Positions 46,913 through 58,474 of a DNA stretch of 64,000 nucleotides are shown here, in pieces (the stretch's first letter is position 1; the number at the start of each line of letters is the position of its first letter). Both the position numbers and the translations under genes were made by a program. This DNA is from Cryptomeria japonica (taxonomy: Eukaryota > Streptophyta > Pinopsida > Cupressales > Cupressaceae). Under the pieces are notes generated by a model, which did no database searches, was not told where the DNA came from, and saw nothing but the letters and a program-made list of their open reading frames with translations. Where the stretch lies: the NCBI RefSeq assembly GCF_030272615.1, contig NC_081405.1, positions 648,679,420 through 648,743,419 on the forward strand, in the 5' to 3' direction.

Positions 46913-48262
46913 TTAATTTGGAATAGATGCACCTAACTCGGTAGGTAAGGTGCTTTCTTCATTTGACACAATTTCCTTCTTTTTCCAAATCATTTGTAAG
47001 TTTTCTTTTATTTCTTCAGTGTCTCCTCTAGTTTGATCTCTGTAATCTCCAGCCAAGTGTCCAACTTTGTGACAATTAAAACATACCATACCGTATTTCT
47101 CCATGATCTTCGATTGTTCATTCCAAACCTTATAAAGTAGTTGGCACTTATATGTCCATATCTTCCACAACATTCACACCATATTCTTGTATTATAATCC
47201 CATGGTACTGCAACATATTATCGGTTAGGATCTCTATGAGTTCAGTAGCTTCCAGTATTTGTTCAATGTGCAGACCACATATAGTTCTTTTGCTTAAACC
47301 AACACTTCTCGGTACTGTGTCCATATCTATTGCAATTTTTACAAAACCCTTTGAATTTTGCCTTTTGATAATTGTTAACAGACTTTGTCCTACACTAGTT
47401 AAATGTGTGACCATGTTTATTGCAATTGTGACAATAACCATTGGACTTAGTAACATTCGGTTGCTTACCTTTTCTGATTTGGCACATGTCGGTAGTATGA
47501 CCTTGATTTCCATAGTAGTTGCAAATAGGCTTCTTTCCTTTGATGATCTTCTTGTTTCCAGCTTGCTTTGATGATTCTCCTCTCTCAGTAGTATAGATTC
47601 CCTTTTTGGTAGAGTCTTTTCCTTTGTAACCGAGTCCTACATTTTTGTTGGGTCTTCTTGTATTCAGTTGCTCATCCAACATCTTTGATGCTTCATAACT
47701 CTTTTTCAATGTTTCTTTGGATTTCTTCTCTATTTAAAGTTCATCGATCAATCTTGATACTTCAAGTTTCAATGCTTGATTCCCATCATCTTTCAGATTT
47801 GCTTCATGATGTGCATAACCTAGTTGATTTGACATATTTTGTTGAATCCTAGTCAACCTTATGATTTCATCATTCTTTTTAGATACTAATGCTTCATGTT
47901 GTTGTTTCTCTTTCTAGATCTCTTACTTTATCCTCGGCTGTCCTCAATGCATCAAGATTTTCAGTCATTTGTGTGATGAAATGTTCATGTCCTCTTTTCA
48001 TTGCTTTTAGTTGATCAGTCAGTGCTTTGTTCTTTTCTTTCAATTCTCCAATCATTTCTTTAGTCTCTTCAGACATACTATTCTCAGATGATGTCTCAAT
48101 TTGTTCCACTAGCTCTTAAGAGTCCTACAAATCATCAGACAATCTTCTTCTAACTTTAAGAGACTTTTGCATTTGTCTTTGCATGTCTGCAATCACTTGA
48201 TTAGCATGATCCAACTCTTCTTGTAGATATACAATTCTCCTAGATTGTTTATAGCCTTCCAT
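46913..48262 (-). pseudogene. gag: Element B Gag-like protein with array of CCHC knuckles
   Basis: The ATG at 48262 on minus starts a helical, heptad-like region (YLQEELDHANQVIADMQRQM; later KEKNKALTDQLKAMKRG) that should form a coiled coil. After a decayed section come five knuckle-like motifs in several frames: CNYYGNQGHTTDMC, CHNCNKHGHTF, CKNCNRYGHSTEKC, CECCGRYGHISANY and CFNCHKVGHLAGDY, the last two with Tyr in place of the final Cys. It ends in an acidic tail (46913-47000). No capsid domain was found. The frame is broken at least three times. Confidence 0.7.
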
Positions 48263-48303
48263 TCATAAGATCTTTCTCTTTAGGCAGTTAAACCCTTTTC
48301 CAA

Positions 48304-48324
48304 GATTCAAGCTCTAATACCAAT
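48304..48324 (-). promoter_or_regulatory. Element B primer-binding site
   Basis: On minus, directly after the 5' LTR end, TTGGTATTAGAGCTTGAA. This is close to TGGTATCAGAGC, the initiator-Met tRNA site. Confidence 0.75.
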
Positions 48325-49383
48325 TGTTAGGCCCAATATGGAAAGCTAATGTACTGAGAGGGGAGGGGTGAATCAGTACTTCAAAACTTTTCTTCAACAA
48401 TAACTTTACTGTTAAGCATAAACTGAATAATGTTGTAACATAACATAATGCTAAAACAAATAAATAACAATCATACATAATTCACTCCATAACACATATA
48501 TTTTGGTTACGCAAAAACTCTTGGTTAGAGAAAAAAATTGCGGTGGGGATGACACCCACAACTTCAGTACTGCAATAATAAAGGTTGCTCGGTTAGAGCT
48601 ACATGTTTAGCTATTTTTGATAGCTTACCCTTTTAGGAGTATCAAGATCTATTAGATCTACCTTGCTAAAGGATTTTACAACACTTATTCTAAATGTTGC
48701 ACCTAGTTAAAGGATTTACAATTTATAGACTTTGTTAGAGTCTTTTACCCTGTTAAAGGTTTCTTGTACAACTCAAAATATTTCAATCAATATTATAAAT
48801 ATCTGCAACTTTACATCTGGAATGTTATAGCAGATTCTATGTGCTCAAAATGATATTACCTTGCTTATAACATACCTCGGTAATCCATATATTAACTAGG
48901 TAAACCCTTCTTGTTTACTCTGTTCCTTGATTGTTCTCTGAAATCCTTCTCGGTGACCTCTGTGTTTCTCTATCAACTGTAACAGTCATAATACTCCAAA
49001 ATTACTCATGATTTTCCTTTTTCGTACAAGCCTTGCTTCATACACACATGCACTCACATCTACATACTTTTTTGATGCTTGCTTCATGCTGTATACATAG
49101 ATCTCTTATGTCGGTGATCGGGTTCATGCTTGGATCTTACAAACATGATTTCTCGAATGATAACCATGCAAAATATTTCATTGGTTATATGACCTCAAAA
49201 TCATACACAATCTTTAAGTGCAATTTCCAATGTGACAACGGTTACTTGTTCCTCGATCTTTGTAACACATTTCACATATATATCCAGGTTCAATGAATCT
49301 GGTAACACATTTCACTCGGTGTGTGTTCACTCGGTATATCATTCTTGCTGCTCGGTAGACATAGAAAGTTACTCGGTAGAGTG
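48325..49383 (-). repeat. Element B 5' LTR, first part
   Basis: Matches 41420-42477 with scattered changes. It ends at the copia C insertion. The remaining 156 bp are at 57210-57365. Confidence 0.92.
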
Positions 49384-50917
49384 TGATAGTTCTGATACTT
49401 AATATAAGTACAGATCCAATAGCCAACAAGATGAGATGGGGGGGTGAATCATACAAACTTAATCATCCATAAAAACATCAGATTCAACCTCGGTAACATA
49501 TATATCAATCATATAACCAAAAACTATCAAACATGCAAACTCAAAGGCATATTAATAATATAAACCTCATAACACCAGATTTAATGTGGAAACTCAAATA
49601 GGGAAAAACCACTGTGGGATTTCGGACCCACTAAGAAATATACTCTTCTAGAGTATGCTTGATTAAAAGCAAATCATGTTAAAGATTACAAACACATTGC
49701 TAGATGTGACCCGGTTGAGGGATTTCCCTCAGATCTGTTAGGATCTTCACTTTGTTAGAAATGACCTTGTCAAAGGATTTCAAGCACTCAATCAAAATGT
49801 CACCTTGCCAAAAGATTTACATATAAGACTGTTAAGTCCACTCGGTTAAGAGATTTCCTATCACTTTCACAAAATAATAGTAATAAAGATATATTTGCAA
49901 CTTCACATCTAAAAATGCTAAAGCAGATTCCTATTTGTTCAATACAATTTAGACATAGAACTAATCTTGTCTATCTGCTGGGCATCTACACTCTGTTATT
50001 CTAACAGGTCTTCAAGCTTCTGTGCTCGGTAATCACTATGTAGCATCCTTGTGCATACACTTTCCCACATGCATTGTCTATCAACAGTTTCCTATTTATA
50101 AACAATCTTCTAACCGCTCAATCTCATTGATCACATTTCCCATGATCAATCATAGCCATCAAATCTTCAATCTTGTCCAGGTTCAATGTATCTTTCGATC
50201 TGAAAACATTTTACCCCACCTTGGAACTTGCATTGTCACCTTGGAACTTGTGTTAGGGTATTGCGGTTCAATCTAAGTTGTAGATCTTCATGCCGACTTT
50301 CCATTGCCTTAGATTTGTTAACAAACTTCTTCCATGGCTTACCAATCATTGATCCACTCCAGCTCATTAGTTTCTTTTATTAAATATCACATGTAAACAT
50401 TTAATGCATTCTGTTATAGCTCGGTTGTAACTCGGTGAATACTAAACTTCACTCGGTAGACATTCTGCCTTCATTAACCGATAGCGATAACCTTAGGGTT
50501 TATAGACTAGGTTCCTTAGGGTTTACCAACTAGGTTCTTTGCCTGATAACATAGTATAGTATTAACATTTATATTTTACAACATATGTATGATGTTAAAA
50601 CAATCTAAAACATCATGATCTCATCATTGTTTGACTCGGTAGTAGTTGCCCATTGAATAACTTATTCCCTTATTCATCATATTCTTTCTTGTGTCTTTTA
50701 TCAACTTCTTTATAATCTTCATATCATACTTCTCAAGATATGGCAACATCATACTGAATTAGAAAATCAATTTCTTGACATCAATGACAAAATAATAATA
50801 TCAAGATAGTAAAACATCTTTAATCAATTATGTCCATAATCATCAACAACCTTCTCAATATCCTTATTGAAATGTCAACAATCTTTCATTGTCTGTTATA
50901 ATGTAATATTGCCAACA
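49384..50917 (-). repeat. Copia C 3' LTR
   Basis: 1,534 bp. Pairs with 55697-57204 at roughly 95% identity by eye. Confidence 0.93.
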
Positions 50918-51376
50918 ATCTCCCCCTTTGGCATTGATGGCAAAACCAATTGATTTGACCTTTAAAACATTCGGATTGCTGTGATTCTAAAATGCTTGAA
51001 ATGCTCTCCCGAATACATTAGACTTCTCTTCTATTTTCTATCTATATTTCAATTTGTAGTCTTCTCTCAGTCTTCTCCCATATATTAGTCTTCTCCCCCT
51101 TTGGTAGGTCTTCTCCCCCTTTGACAACAATGCCAAAAAAGAAAAGAACTAAAACATAATTTCTTTCTGTAAGAAGTTATTTCTTGTTGTTGTGTATCAA
51201 CTGAGTCTCGGTTAGAGCATTTGTGTTCAATTCCTGTTCCCTATATCATTCTCTGTATTAGTCCAGTATTAATTCTAGTACACTTTTAGAAAACAGTCTA
51301 AAGTGTATAACTCCAGCATCAACTCCCCAAAAGATATTCAATAGAGTCATCGAATTGATGCTTTCACCAAACTCGG
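50918..51376 (-). other. Copia C 3' untranslated interior with polypurine tract
   Basis: On minus, GCCAAAGGGGGAGAT (50918-50932) abuts the 3' LTR and is a good polypurine tract. A second purine block lies at about 51096-51120. Confidence 0.75.
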
Positions 51377-52060
51377 TCAGTGAATGAAAGATAGGGGTAG
51401 GACCCCTAACTTACTTTTGAGATATTCAAAAGTGTCCTTTGGTAGTGGCTTGGTGAAGATATCTACTATTTGCTCCTTTGTGCTAACATATTCCAACACC
51501 ACTTTCTTCTCTTGAGCTTCCTCTCTAAGATAATGATATTTGATAGAGATGTGCTTTGTCTTAGAGTGCATAATAGGATTCTTTGAAATATTAATGGCAC
51601 TAGAATTGTCACAGAATATAGTTACTGACTCGGTAACTTTCTCATTTATACCTTCCAACAGTTGTCTGATCCATGCAATGTTGGTGCAATTCAGTGCTCC
51701 AGCAACGTATTCAGCTTCTGTTGTTGACTGAGAAACACATCCTTGTTTCTTGCTAAGCCAACTCACTAGTCTTTCTCCTAAGAAGAAAGCTCCTCTACTT
51801 GTTCTTTTCCTGTCATCGATGTTGCCTGCCCAATCAGCATCAGTATAAACTTTTAAATCAAAATCATTTCCTTTCTGATATACTAAGCCATAATCTTTAG
51901 TGCCTTTTAAGTATTTGAAAATTCTTTTGATTGCTGTCATGTGTGTTTCCTTAGGATCTGCAGAAAATCTTGCAACAATACCTATTGCATGCGCTATGTT
52001 TGGTCTATTGTGAACAACATATTGCAACTTTCCAATCATAGATCAGTAAAGTGTCTCATC
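51377..52060 (-). pseudogene. Copia C RNase H
   Basis: ORF 51377-52039 (220 codons): MIGKLQYVVHNRPNIAHAIG, then RIFKYLKGT, YTDADWAGNIDDRKRTS, STTEAEYVA, FCDNSSAINI and the TKHISIKYHYLREE and FTKPLPKDTFEYLK close. All elements of the copia RNase H are present and this stretch is uninterrupted. A frame change separates it from the RT. Confidence 0.92.
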
Positions 52061-53031
52061 AACAGATGCAGATTCATCATTCTTTGATAGTTTACAATTG
52101 GTAGTTGTATGCGGGAAAAGTGGGCTGATAAAACTAAATATGTGAAAATATTGTTAAATAACTTGTCCACACACATAGTCATAGGAGTACTTACTGGTTT
52201 TGAATCCTCCATTCCAAATTTCTTCAAGATTTCCTTTATGTACATGGATTGAGTAATAAAAATCTCATTTTTCATTTGCAGTATCTGTAAACCTATAAAA
52301 TACTTTATCTCACTAATTAATGACATCTCAAATTTTTTGTTCATTTCATTTCCAAAGTTCTTGCATAAAGAGTCATTTCCACAAAATATAATATCATCAA
52401 CAAATATGGCTAAGATCAGTATTCCATTTTCATCATTCTTCATGTACATATTGTTGTTCTCACTTGTCCTTATAAAACCAATCTTAATCAAATAAGAGTG
52501 CAATCTTTCATACCATGCTCTAGGTGCTTACTTCAGACCATATAAAGCTTTGTTCAATTTACATACCTAATCTTTATTATTGTCTTCAACAAATCCTTCA
52601 GGTTGTTCAATGAAAACTTCTTCTTCCAATATTCCATTCAAAAATGTAGATTTGACATCCATTTGATATACCTTGAAGTTCTTGAAGGCAGCATATGCCA
52701 ACAATGTTCTTACTCCAAGTCTAGAAACAGGTGCAAAAGTCTCACCATAATCAATTCCTTCTTCTTGGGCATAACCTTTGCAAACTAGTCTTGCTTTGTT
52801 CTGAATTACCTCACCTTTTTCATTTAGCTTGTTTCGGAAGATCCACTTTGTACCGATTACATTTTTGTCCTTCGATCTTGGGACCAGTGTCCATGTGTCA
52901 TTCTTCTTGATTTGATCAATCTCTTCAGTCATAGCATTTATCCAATCTTCACTGTTAAATGCCTCTTTCACTACTCTCGATTCAAATTCAGATATCAAAC
53001 ATGTGTTTTGTCTCAGTTTGTTCCTTGTCAT
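52061..53031 (-). pseudogene. Copia C reverse transcriptase
   Basis: 52567-53031 holds [37 protein letters not shown], the [12 protein letters not shown] catalytic Asp and EQPEGF. After a TAG, 52036-52503 continues with the LHSYLIKIGFIRT and FVDDIIF catalytic pair. The TAA at 52528-52530 replaces Gln of YGLKQAPR. The end of the 52036-52503 frame is out of register with the RNase H. Confidence 0.92.
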
Positions 53032-53994
53032 CCCTGGATCATCCTTATCTCCTATAATCTGACTTGGTGCATGATGTCTTTTGACATACTTGGCTAATAC
53101 AGGCTTAGTAGGCTCTGTATGATCTTCTTCATCACTCGGTAACTAGATATTTTCTTCATTTTCTTCAACAGTTTTCTTGGTAGGACTTCTCGGTTGCACA
53201 TAGACAAATCCATCATAGTCTTCTAGTTCTTTGGAATTTCCTTCATCATTTCTCTCTGCAAATTCATCAATTTTCACATTTGCACTTTCTACTATTTTGT
53301 TAGATGATTTGATCAGACATTTAAATGCTTTGCTTCTAGAAGAATAACCTAGAAATGTTCCTTCTTCACTTTTCTGATCAAACTTGCCATTTCTATCACC
53401 TTTATGAACATAGCATTTACTTCCAAAGATTTTAAAATAACTTACATTAGGTTTCTTGCCATACCAGATTTCATAAGGTGTCTTCAAAGTACCTTTCTTC
53501 AATTGAACTCGGTTCAAGGTGTAAACAACTGTGCTTATTGCTTCTCTCCAAAATGTTTATGGAACCTTCTTCTCAATCATCAGCGTTCTAGCACAATCCA
53601 CAATAGATCTATTTCTTCTTTCAGCTATTCCATTCTGTTGTGGAGTTCTTGGTGCAGAGACTTGTCTTTTTATACCATGATCATTGCAAAATAGGTTGAA
53701 CTCATCAAATGTGAACTCTCCTCCTCTATCTGATCTAAGACATTTCAGTTGTCTTCTTGTTTCATTTTCAACTCTAGCCTTGTACCATTTAAACATTTGA
53801 AAGGCTTCTAATTTTTCTTTTAAAAATATTACTGACATCATCCTTGAATAATCATCCACAAATAATATGAAATACTTATCACCATAATAACTTTGAACTT
53901 TCATAGGACCACAAAGATCAGTGTGCACAAGATCTAAAATTCCCTTAGAAGTGTAGGACTTACTTGTAATGCTAGATCTTGTCATCTTACCCAT
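53032..53994 (-). pseudogene. Copia C integrase
   Basis: 53557-53994 has LVHTDLCGP, FVDDYSRMM, LRSDRGGEFT and PRTPQQNGIAERRNR, the D-D-E core with Asp, Asp and the Glu region visible. After a TAA, 53143-53517 provides PYEIWYGKKPNVSYFK and GSKCYVHKGD of the C-terminal part, with an acidic linker towards RT. All pieces are in one frame, and a TAG ends the linker at 53143. Confidence 0.92.
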
Positions 53995-54003
53995 CTGGCA
54001 TCC

Positions 54004-55287
54004 TCAACACATAGCATTCTCAAGTTTTTCAAGACTCAGTAGACCTCTTACTCGGTGCTTCTTACTTATTTTGATCAGATTATCAAAATTAACATGACTA
54101 AATCTTTTATGCCATAACCAGGTATCATCAATCTTTGCATACAAACACTTATTGTAAGTTGAATCAAGGTGAAATGTATTACCTTTTTTTTGTGTCCCTG
54201 TAGCAGCTAACTTTCCATTCTTGTCATGAACTTTGACAATTCCTTTCTGAAATTCTATTTGGTAACTTGTGTTATTTAGTTGTGCTACACTCAACAAATT
54301 GTATTTCAAACCTTCAACCCAATAAACATCATTGCATCTTGCATTATCAAGAAATGTTATAGATCCTTTACCTCTTACTGGACATGGTGCATCATTACCA
54401 AATCTAACATAGCCTCCATCATAATCTTCTAACATAACAAACTTGTGTTTATCTCCTGTCATATGATGTGAGCATCCACTATCTATAATCCAAGAATCAT
54501 TAGTGTTTATGTGAGATATTAGGGCTTTTTCTTCATACCTTTCTTCATTTGATCCATCCTTGATAGCCACATAAACAACTTCCTCTGTATCAGTCTCATC
54601 TGGTTTATCATCGTTAGATTCCTCATCAACTATTAAGCATGTCTTTCTATCTCTTCTTCTAAAGTCTCGGTGTCCTCTGTAATGATTATCTTTCTGTCTG
54701 TCATCTCGGTAATCTCTCTTTTTAGTAAAATCTTTGTCAGGATAGTTAGAAGCCATATGTCCAAACTTATCACAATTGAAACATTTCAAAGGTACTTTTG
54801 CTTTATACTTACCTTTGCCTCTCAGTAACCTTTTGGCCAATAGTGCTTCAAACTCTTCTTGCTTTCTAATTTCTTCATACAGTTTGTGTACTTCTTCCAT
54901 GTTCTTTTGAAATATTTTAATTGCTCCACTATGATCTCCTTTAGAGTACTTATACTTTCTTTCATTGTAATCATTAGATTCATTTAGATGAAAAGAACTA
55001 AATGCAAATTCAACTTTGTTTACCAATGACCCACTGTTATCAAAATTACTTAACTCAAATGCATGTAGCTTACCAATAGTAGCATCCAAAGAAACTGGCA
55101 TATTTGGTACAGACCTCAGTTCATTGATTGCAGAGACTCGGATTGCATAGGCAGGTAGAAGGGTTCTTAACAACTTACTTATTACATCCTTTTCTTCAAT
55201 AGTTCCTCCTACTCCTTTGATTTGATTTACAATCTCCTTTAGTCTTGTACTATATTGGGTTATGTTCTCACCTTCATTCATCCTCAT
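54004..55287 (-). pseudogene. Copia C gag C-terminus and protease
   Basis: A 427-codon ORF. Residues 1-110 finish the UBN2-type Gag (NEGENITQYSTRLKEIVNQI). About residues 165-185 hold a zinc knuckle, CFNCDKFGHMASNY, whose final Cys has become Tyr. IIDSGCSHHMTG at about residue 267 is the protease site. WLWHKRFSHVNFDN near the end begins the integrase zinc site. A TGA at about 54001 separates it from the integrase, in the same frame. Confidence 0.93.
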
Positions 55288-55289
55288 AG

Positions 55290-55632
55290 ATTCAAGTCAT
55301 CCTCTTAAACTATCTACTTTTTCTCTTTGAACATGTTCATCTCCTCCATATATAGATATGAGCTTAGTCCACATTGCCTTTGCATCAGTACATCCTTCTC
55401 AATCATTAAACTCTGAATCGGTCAATGTAGATGTTATTTCAATCATTGCTTGAATATGTTCTTTCTTTGCCTTTATCTCTTCCATTGTTAATGGATAGGT
55501 GCTCGGTGCATCAAAGTCATTCTCCAGATAGTATATAGCATATTCTCCAACTCTTGATAGATGTAGCTTCATCCTTTTCTGCCATGTAGAGAAACTTGAC
55601 TTGTTCAGCTTCGGTGCATCCCTCTTATACAT
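55290..55632 (-). pseudogene. gag: Copia C gag N-terminus
   Basis: Starts MYKRDAPKLNKSSFSTWQKR, the usual copia Gag opening, with a W-x-x-M/L-x-L region. In one frame with 54004-55287 but broken by TGA codons at about 55396 and 55309. The upstream ATG at 55632 is 65 bases inside the 5' LTR. Confidence 0.9.
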
Positions 55633-55675
55633 CTTTGGATCTTTAACTCAAGTGCCTTTAAACTTTCCTATCAGA

Positions 55676-55696
55676 GTCCAAAGCGCTGATACCAAT
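55676..55696 (-). promoter_or_regulatory. Copia C primer-binding site
   Basis: On minus, directly after the LTR, TTGGTATCAGCGCTTTGGA, which matches the initiator-Met tRNA site over its first ten bases. Confidence 0.85.
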
Positions 55697-57204
55697 TGAT
55701 AGTTCTGATACTTAATATAAGTACAAATCCAATAGCCAACAAGATGAGAGGGGGGGTGAATCATACAAACTTAATCATCCATAAAAACATCGGATTCAAC
55801 CTCGGTAACATATATATCAGTCATATAACCAAAAACTGTCAAACATGCAAACTCAAAAGCATATGAACAATATAAACCTCATAACACTAGATTTAATGTG
55901 GAAACCCAAATAGGGAAAAACCACTGTGGGATTTCAGACCCACTAAGAAATATACTCTTCTAGAGTATGCTCGGTTAAAAAAAAATCCTGTTAAAGATTA
56001 CAAACACATTGCTAGATGTGACCTGGTTAAGGGATTTCCCTCAGATCTGTTAGGATCTTCACTTTGTTAGAAGTGACCTTGTTAAAGGATTTCAAACACT
56101 CAATCAAAATGTCACCTTGCTAGAGGATTTACATATAAGACTGTTAAGTCCACTCGGTTAAGAGATTTCTTGTCACTTTCACAAAATAACAGTAATAAAG
56201 ATATGTCTGCAACTTCACATCTAAAAATGCTAAAGCAAATTCCTATTTATTCAATACAATTTAGACATAGAACTAATCCTGTCTATCTACTGGGAATCTA
56301 CACTCTGTTATTCTAACAGGTCTTCAAGCTTCTGTGCTCGGTAATCACTATGTAGCATCCCTGTGCATACACTTGCCCACATGCATTGTTTATCAACAGT
56401 TTCCTATTTATAAACAATCTTCTAACCGCTCAATCTCATTGATCACATTTCCCATGATCAATCATAGCCATCATATCTTCAATCTTGTCCAGGTTCAATG
56501 TATCTTTCAATCTGAAAATGTTTTATCCCACCTTGGAACTTGCATTGTCACCTTGGAACTTGTGTTAGGGTATTGTGGTTCAATCTAAGTTGTAGATCTT
56601 CATGTCGACTTTCCATTGCATTAGATTCGTTAACAAACTTCTTCCACGGCTTAGAAATCATTGATCCACTCCAGCTCATCAACTTCTTTTATTAAATATC
56701 ACATGTAAACATTTAATGCATTTTGTTATAGCTCAGTTGTAACTCGGTGAATACTAAACTTCACTCGATAGACATTCTGCCTTCATTAATCGATAGCGAT
56801 AACCTTAGGGTTTACCGACTAGGTTCTTTGCCTGATAACATAGTATAGTATTAACCTTTACATTTTATAGCATATGTATGATGTTAAAACAATCTAAAAC
56901 ATCATGATCTCGTCATTGTCTGACTCGGTAGTAGTTGCCCATTGAATAACTTATCCCCTTATTCATCATATTTTTTCCTGTCTTTTACCGACTTCTTTAT
57001 AATCTTCATATCATACTTCTCAAGATATGGCAACATCATACTGAATTAGAAAATAAATTTCTTGACATCAATGACAAAATAATAATATCAAGATAGTAAG
57101 ACATCTTTAATTAGTTATGTCCATAATCATCAACAACCTTCTCAATATCCTTATTGAAATGTCAACAATCTTTCATTATCTGTTATAATGTAATATTGCC
57201 AACA
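55697..57204 (-). repeat. Copia C 5' LTR
   Basis: 1,508 bp. Partner of 49384-50917. It would hold the promoter of the element, but no TATA box was assigned. Confidence 0.93.
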
Positions 57205-57209
57205 GAGTG

Positions 57210-57365
57210 TTCGGTGTATACTATGCTCTATGACTATTTTCTTCTATAACCGACTGCACTGTGCTTACCGATTACTCTGTGCTTAGTGACTACATGATTC
57301 GGTAGTAGTAGCCGACTATAATAACTTTGAACATAGGACTAATGGCAAGTTAGTAAGTAGTAACA
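57210..57365 (-). repeat. Element B 5' LTR, remaining part
   Basis: Resumes after the GAGTG duplication and matches 42480-42635. Confidence 0.92.
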
Positions 57366-57370
57366 ACATG

Positions 57371-58080
57371 AAAGTGTATGAAACTAAAGAACTACATACA
57401 AGATCTCATTGACAAGGGTGATATTGAAGTAGCAACAGCATAACCTGGTAACAATAATGACAAACTTGAGATGTACCAGGAACCTTTCCCCAAGCATGAC
57501 AAAGGCAAGGGCTCATCATCTAATATAGTGAACTATGATTATACCAATCATATAACCAACTTTGACTTTTTGGTGGGTCGCATTGAGCCTGCAAATAAGC
57601 ATGTCAATGTCATCATTGTCCAGGGAACTAATCCTCCCCCTTGCTAAATAAAACATAGGATCACTGTTCAAGGTGATCCAACCCCTCCTCAATTGGCAAG
57701 CAGACCTAACCCTTCTAAGATAGTCATTCAAGGCACCACACCTTTTGTTTCCCACTCTCAGCATGACTGCAATGTAACTACCTATTGTGGGAGGGTAATG
57801 GTCCAAGGAGAGTCTCCTCTACCAAACCCTCCCCCCATGTCATCCACCCATTGATATGACCTCCTTAACCATCTTGGGAAGACTCCCATACAGATCTCCA
57901 TCCTAAAGATCCTCAAGACCTCCCCTGTCCACAAGGAGATTTTGGAATAATCCCTCCTCGAGTCACGTGTCCCCAACAATATCAGTGCTTCTCAATTCCA
58001 AACCCTCATTAGAAGCCTCGCTACCTAGAAACACCTTTTTTTCACCTCCAATGATGCCCCTATAGATGATGATCATAATA
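57371..58080 (+). pseudogene. Outer gypsy gag end and linker with VQG repeats
   Basis: Continues from 41419 after element B and completes the zinc-knuckle region, then reads IQDLIDKGDIEVA. From about 57600 to 57820 four spaced copies of an [IV]-x-[VI]-Q-G motif occur (IIVQG, ITVQG, IVIQG, VMVQG), each followed by T/D/E-x-P. One TAA lies between copies one and two. Element D has the same repeated motif upstream of its protease. Confidence 0.7.
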
Positions 58081-58472
58081 AACCATTGCATATCAAAGCA
58101 CTTATCTAGAAACACAAGGTTAAACGCATTTTGATTGACGGTGGATCTGGACTCAACCTCTGTACATATAAGTTAATAAACCAATTGGGTCTTTCTGTGG
58201 ACCTGGTTGATATGTTAGGTCAAATCACAATCAAAGCATATGATGATGAAAAAAGGGTTTCCAAAGGAATGATCACTTTGCCTCTTCAAATGGGCCCTGT
58301 TACCATTGAGACCCCTTGCCAAGTTATGGATCTTGATCCCCCCTATAACATTCTTCTTGGAGTCCCATGGATTCATTCCCTTCTAGTTGTTCCTTCCACT
58401 TATCATCAATGTATTAAATTTCCCTTCAATGGTCTAGAGATAACTATCAAAGGTGATCCACAACCTTTCTAG
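58081..58472 (+). pseudogene. Outer gypsy protease
   Basis: Reads RILIDGGSGLNLC (active site D-G-G in place of the usual D-[ST]-G), then MGPVTIETPCQV and YNILLGVPWIHSL. This is the same landmark order as in element D. The ORF from the first Met spans 58131-58472 (113 codons). The upstream linker has stops. Retropepsin-type proteases cleave the polyprotein. Confidence 0.82.
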
Positions 58473-58474
58473 TA

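Larger units (their letters stand above)
49384..57204 (-). mobile_element. Copia C: nearly complete Ty1/copia retrotransposon
   Basis: 7.8 kb with two full LTRs (TGATAGTTCTGATAC to ATATTGCCAACA) and target duplication GAGTG at 49379-49383 and 57205-57209. The interior encodes gag-PR-INT-RT-RH on minus in copia order, mostly in one frame, with a few stops and one late frame change. It is the best-preserved autonomous-type element here and is inserted in the element B 5' LTR. Confidence 0.95.
41420..57365 (-). mobile_element. Element B: non-autonomous LTR retrotransposon with large unknown ORF
   Basis: LTRs TGTTAGGCCC to AGTAGTAACA lie at 41420-42635 and at 48325-49383 plus 57210-57365 (split by copia C). 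The target duplication ACATG lies at 41415-41419 and 57366-57370. The initiator-tRNA-like primer site next to 48324 sets the minus orientation and suggests a copia relationship. The 5.7-kb interior has a Gag-like zinc-knuckle protein and a roughly 1,100-codon ORF of unknown function. No protease, integrase, RT or RNase H was found. Confidence 0.9.

Noticed and set aside
50022-50276. 84-codon plus ORF repeated at 56334-56588
   Set aside because: Antisense frame in the copia C LTRs, duplicated with the LTR.
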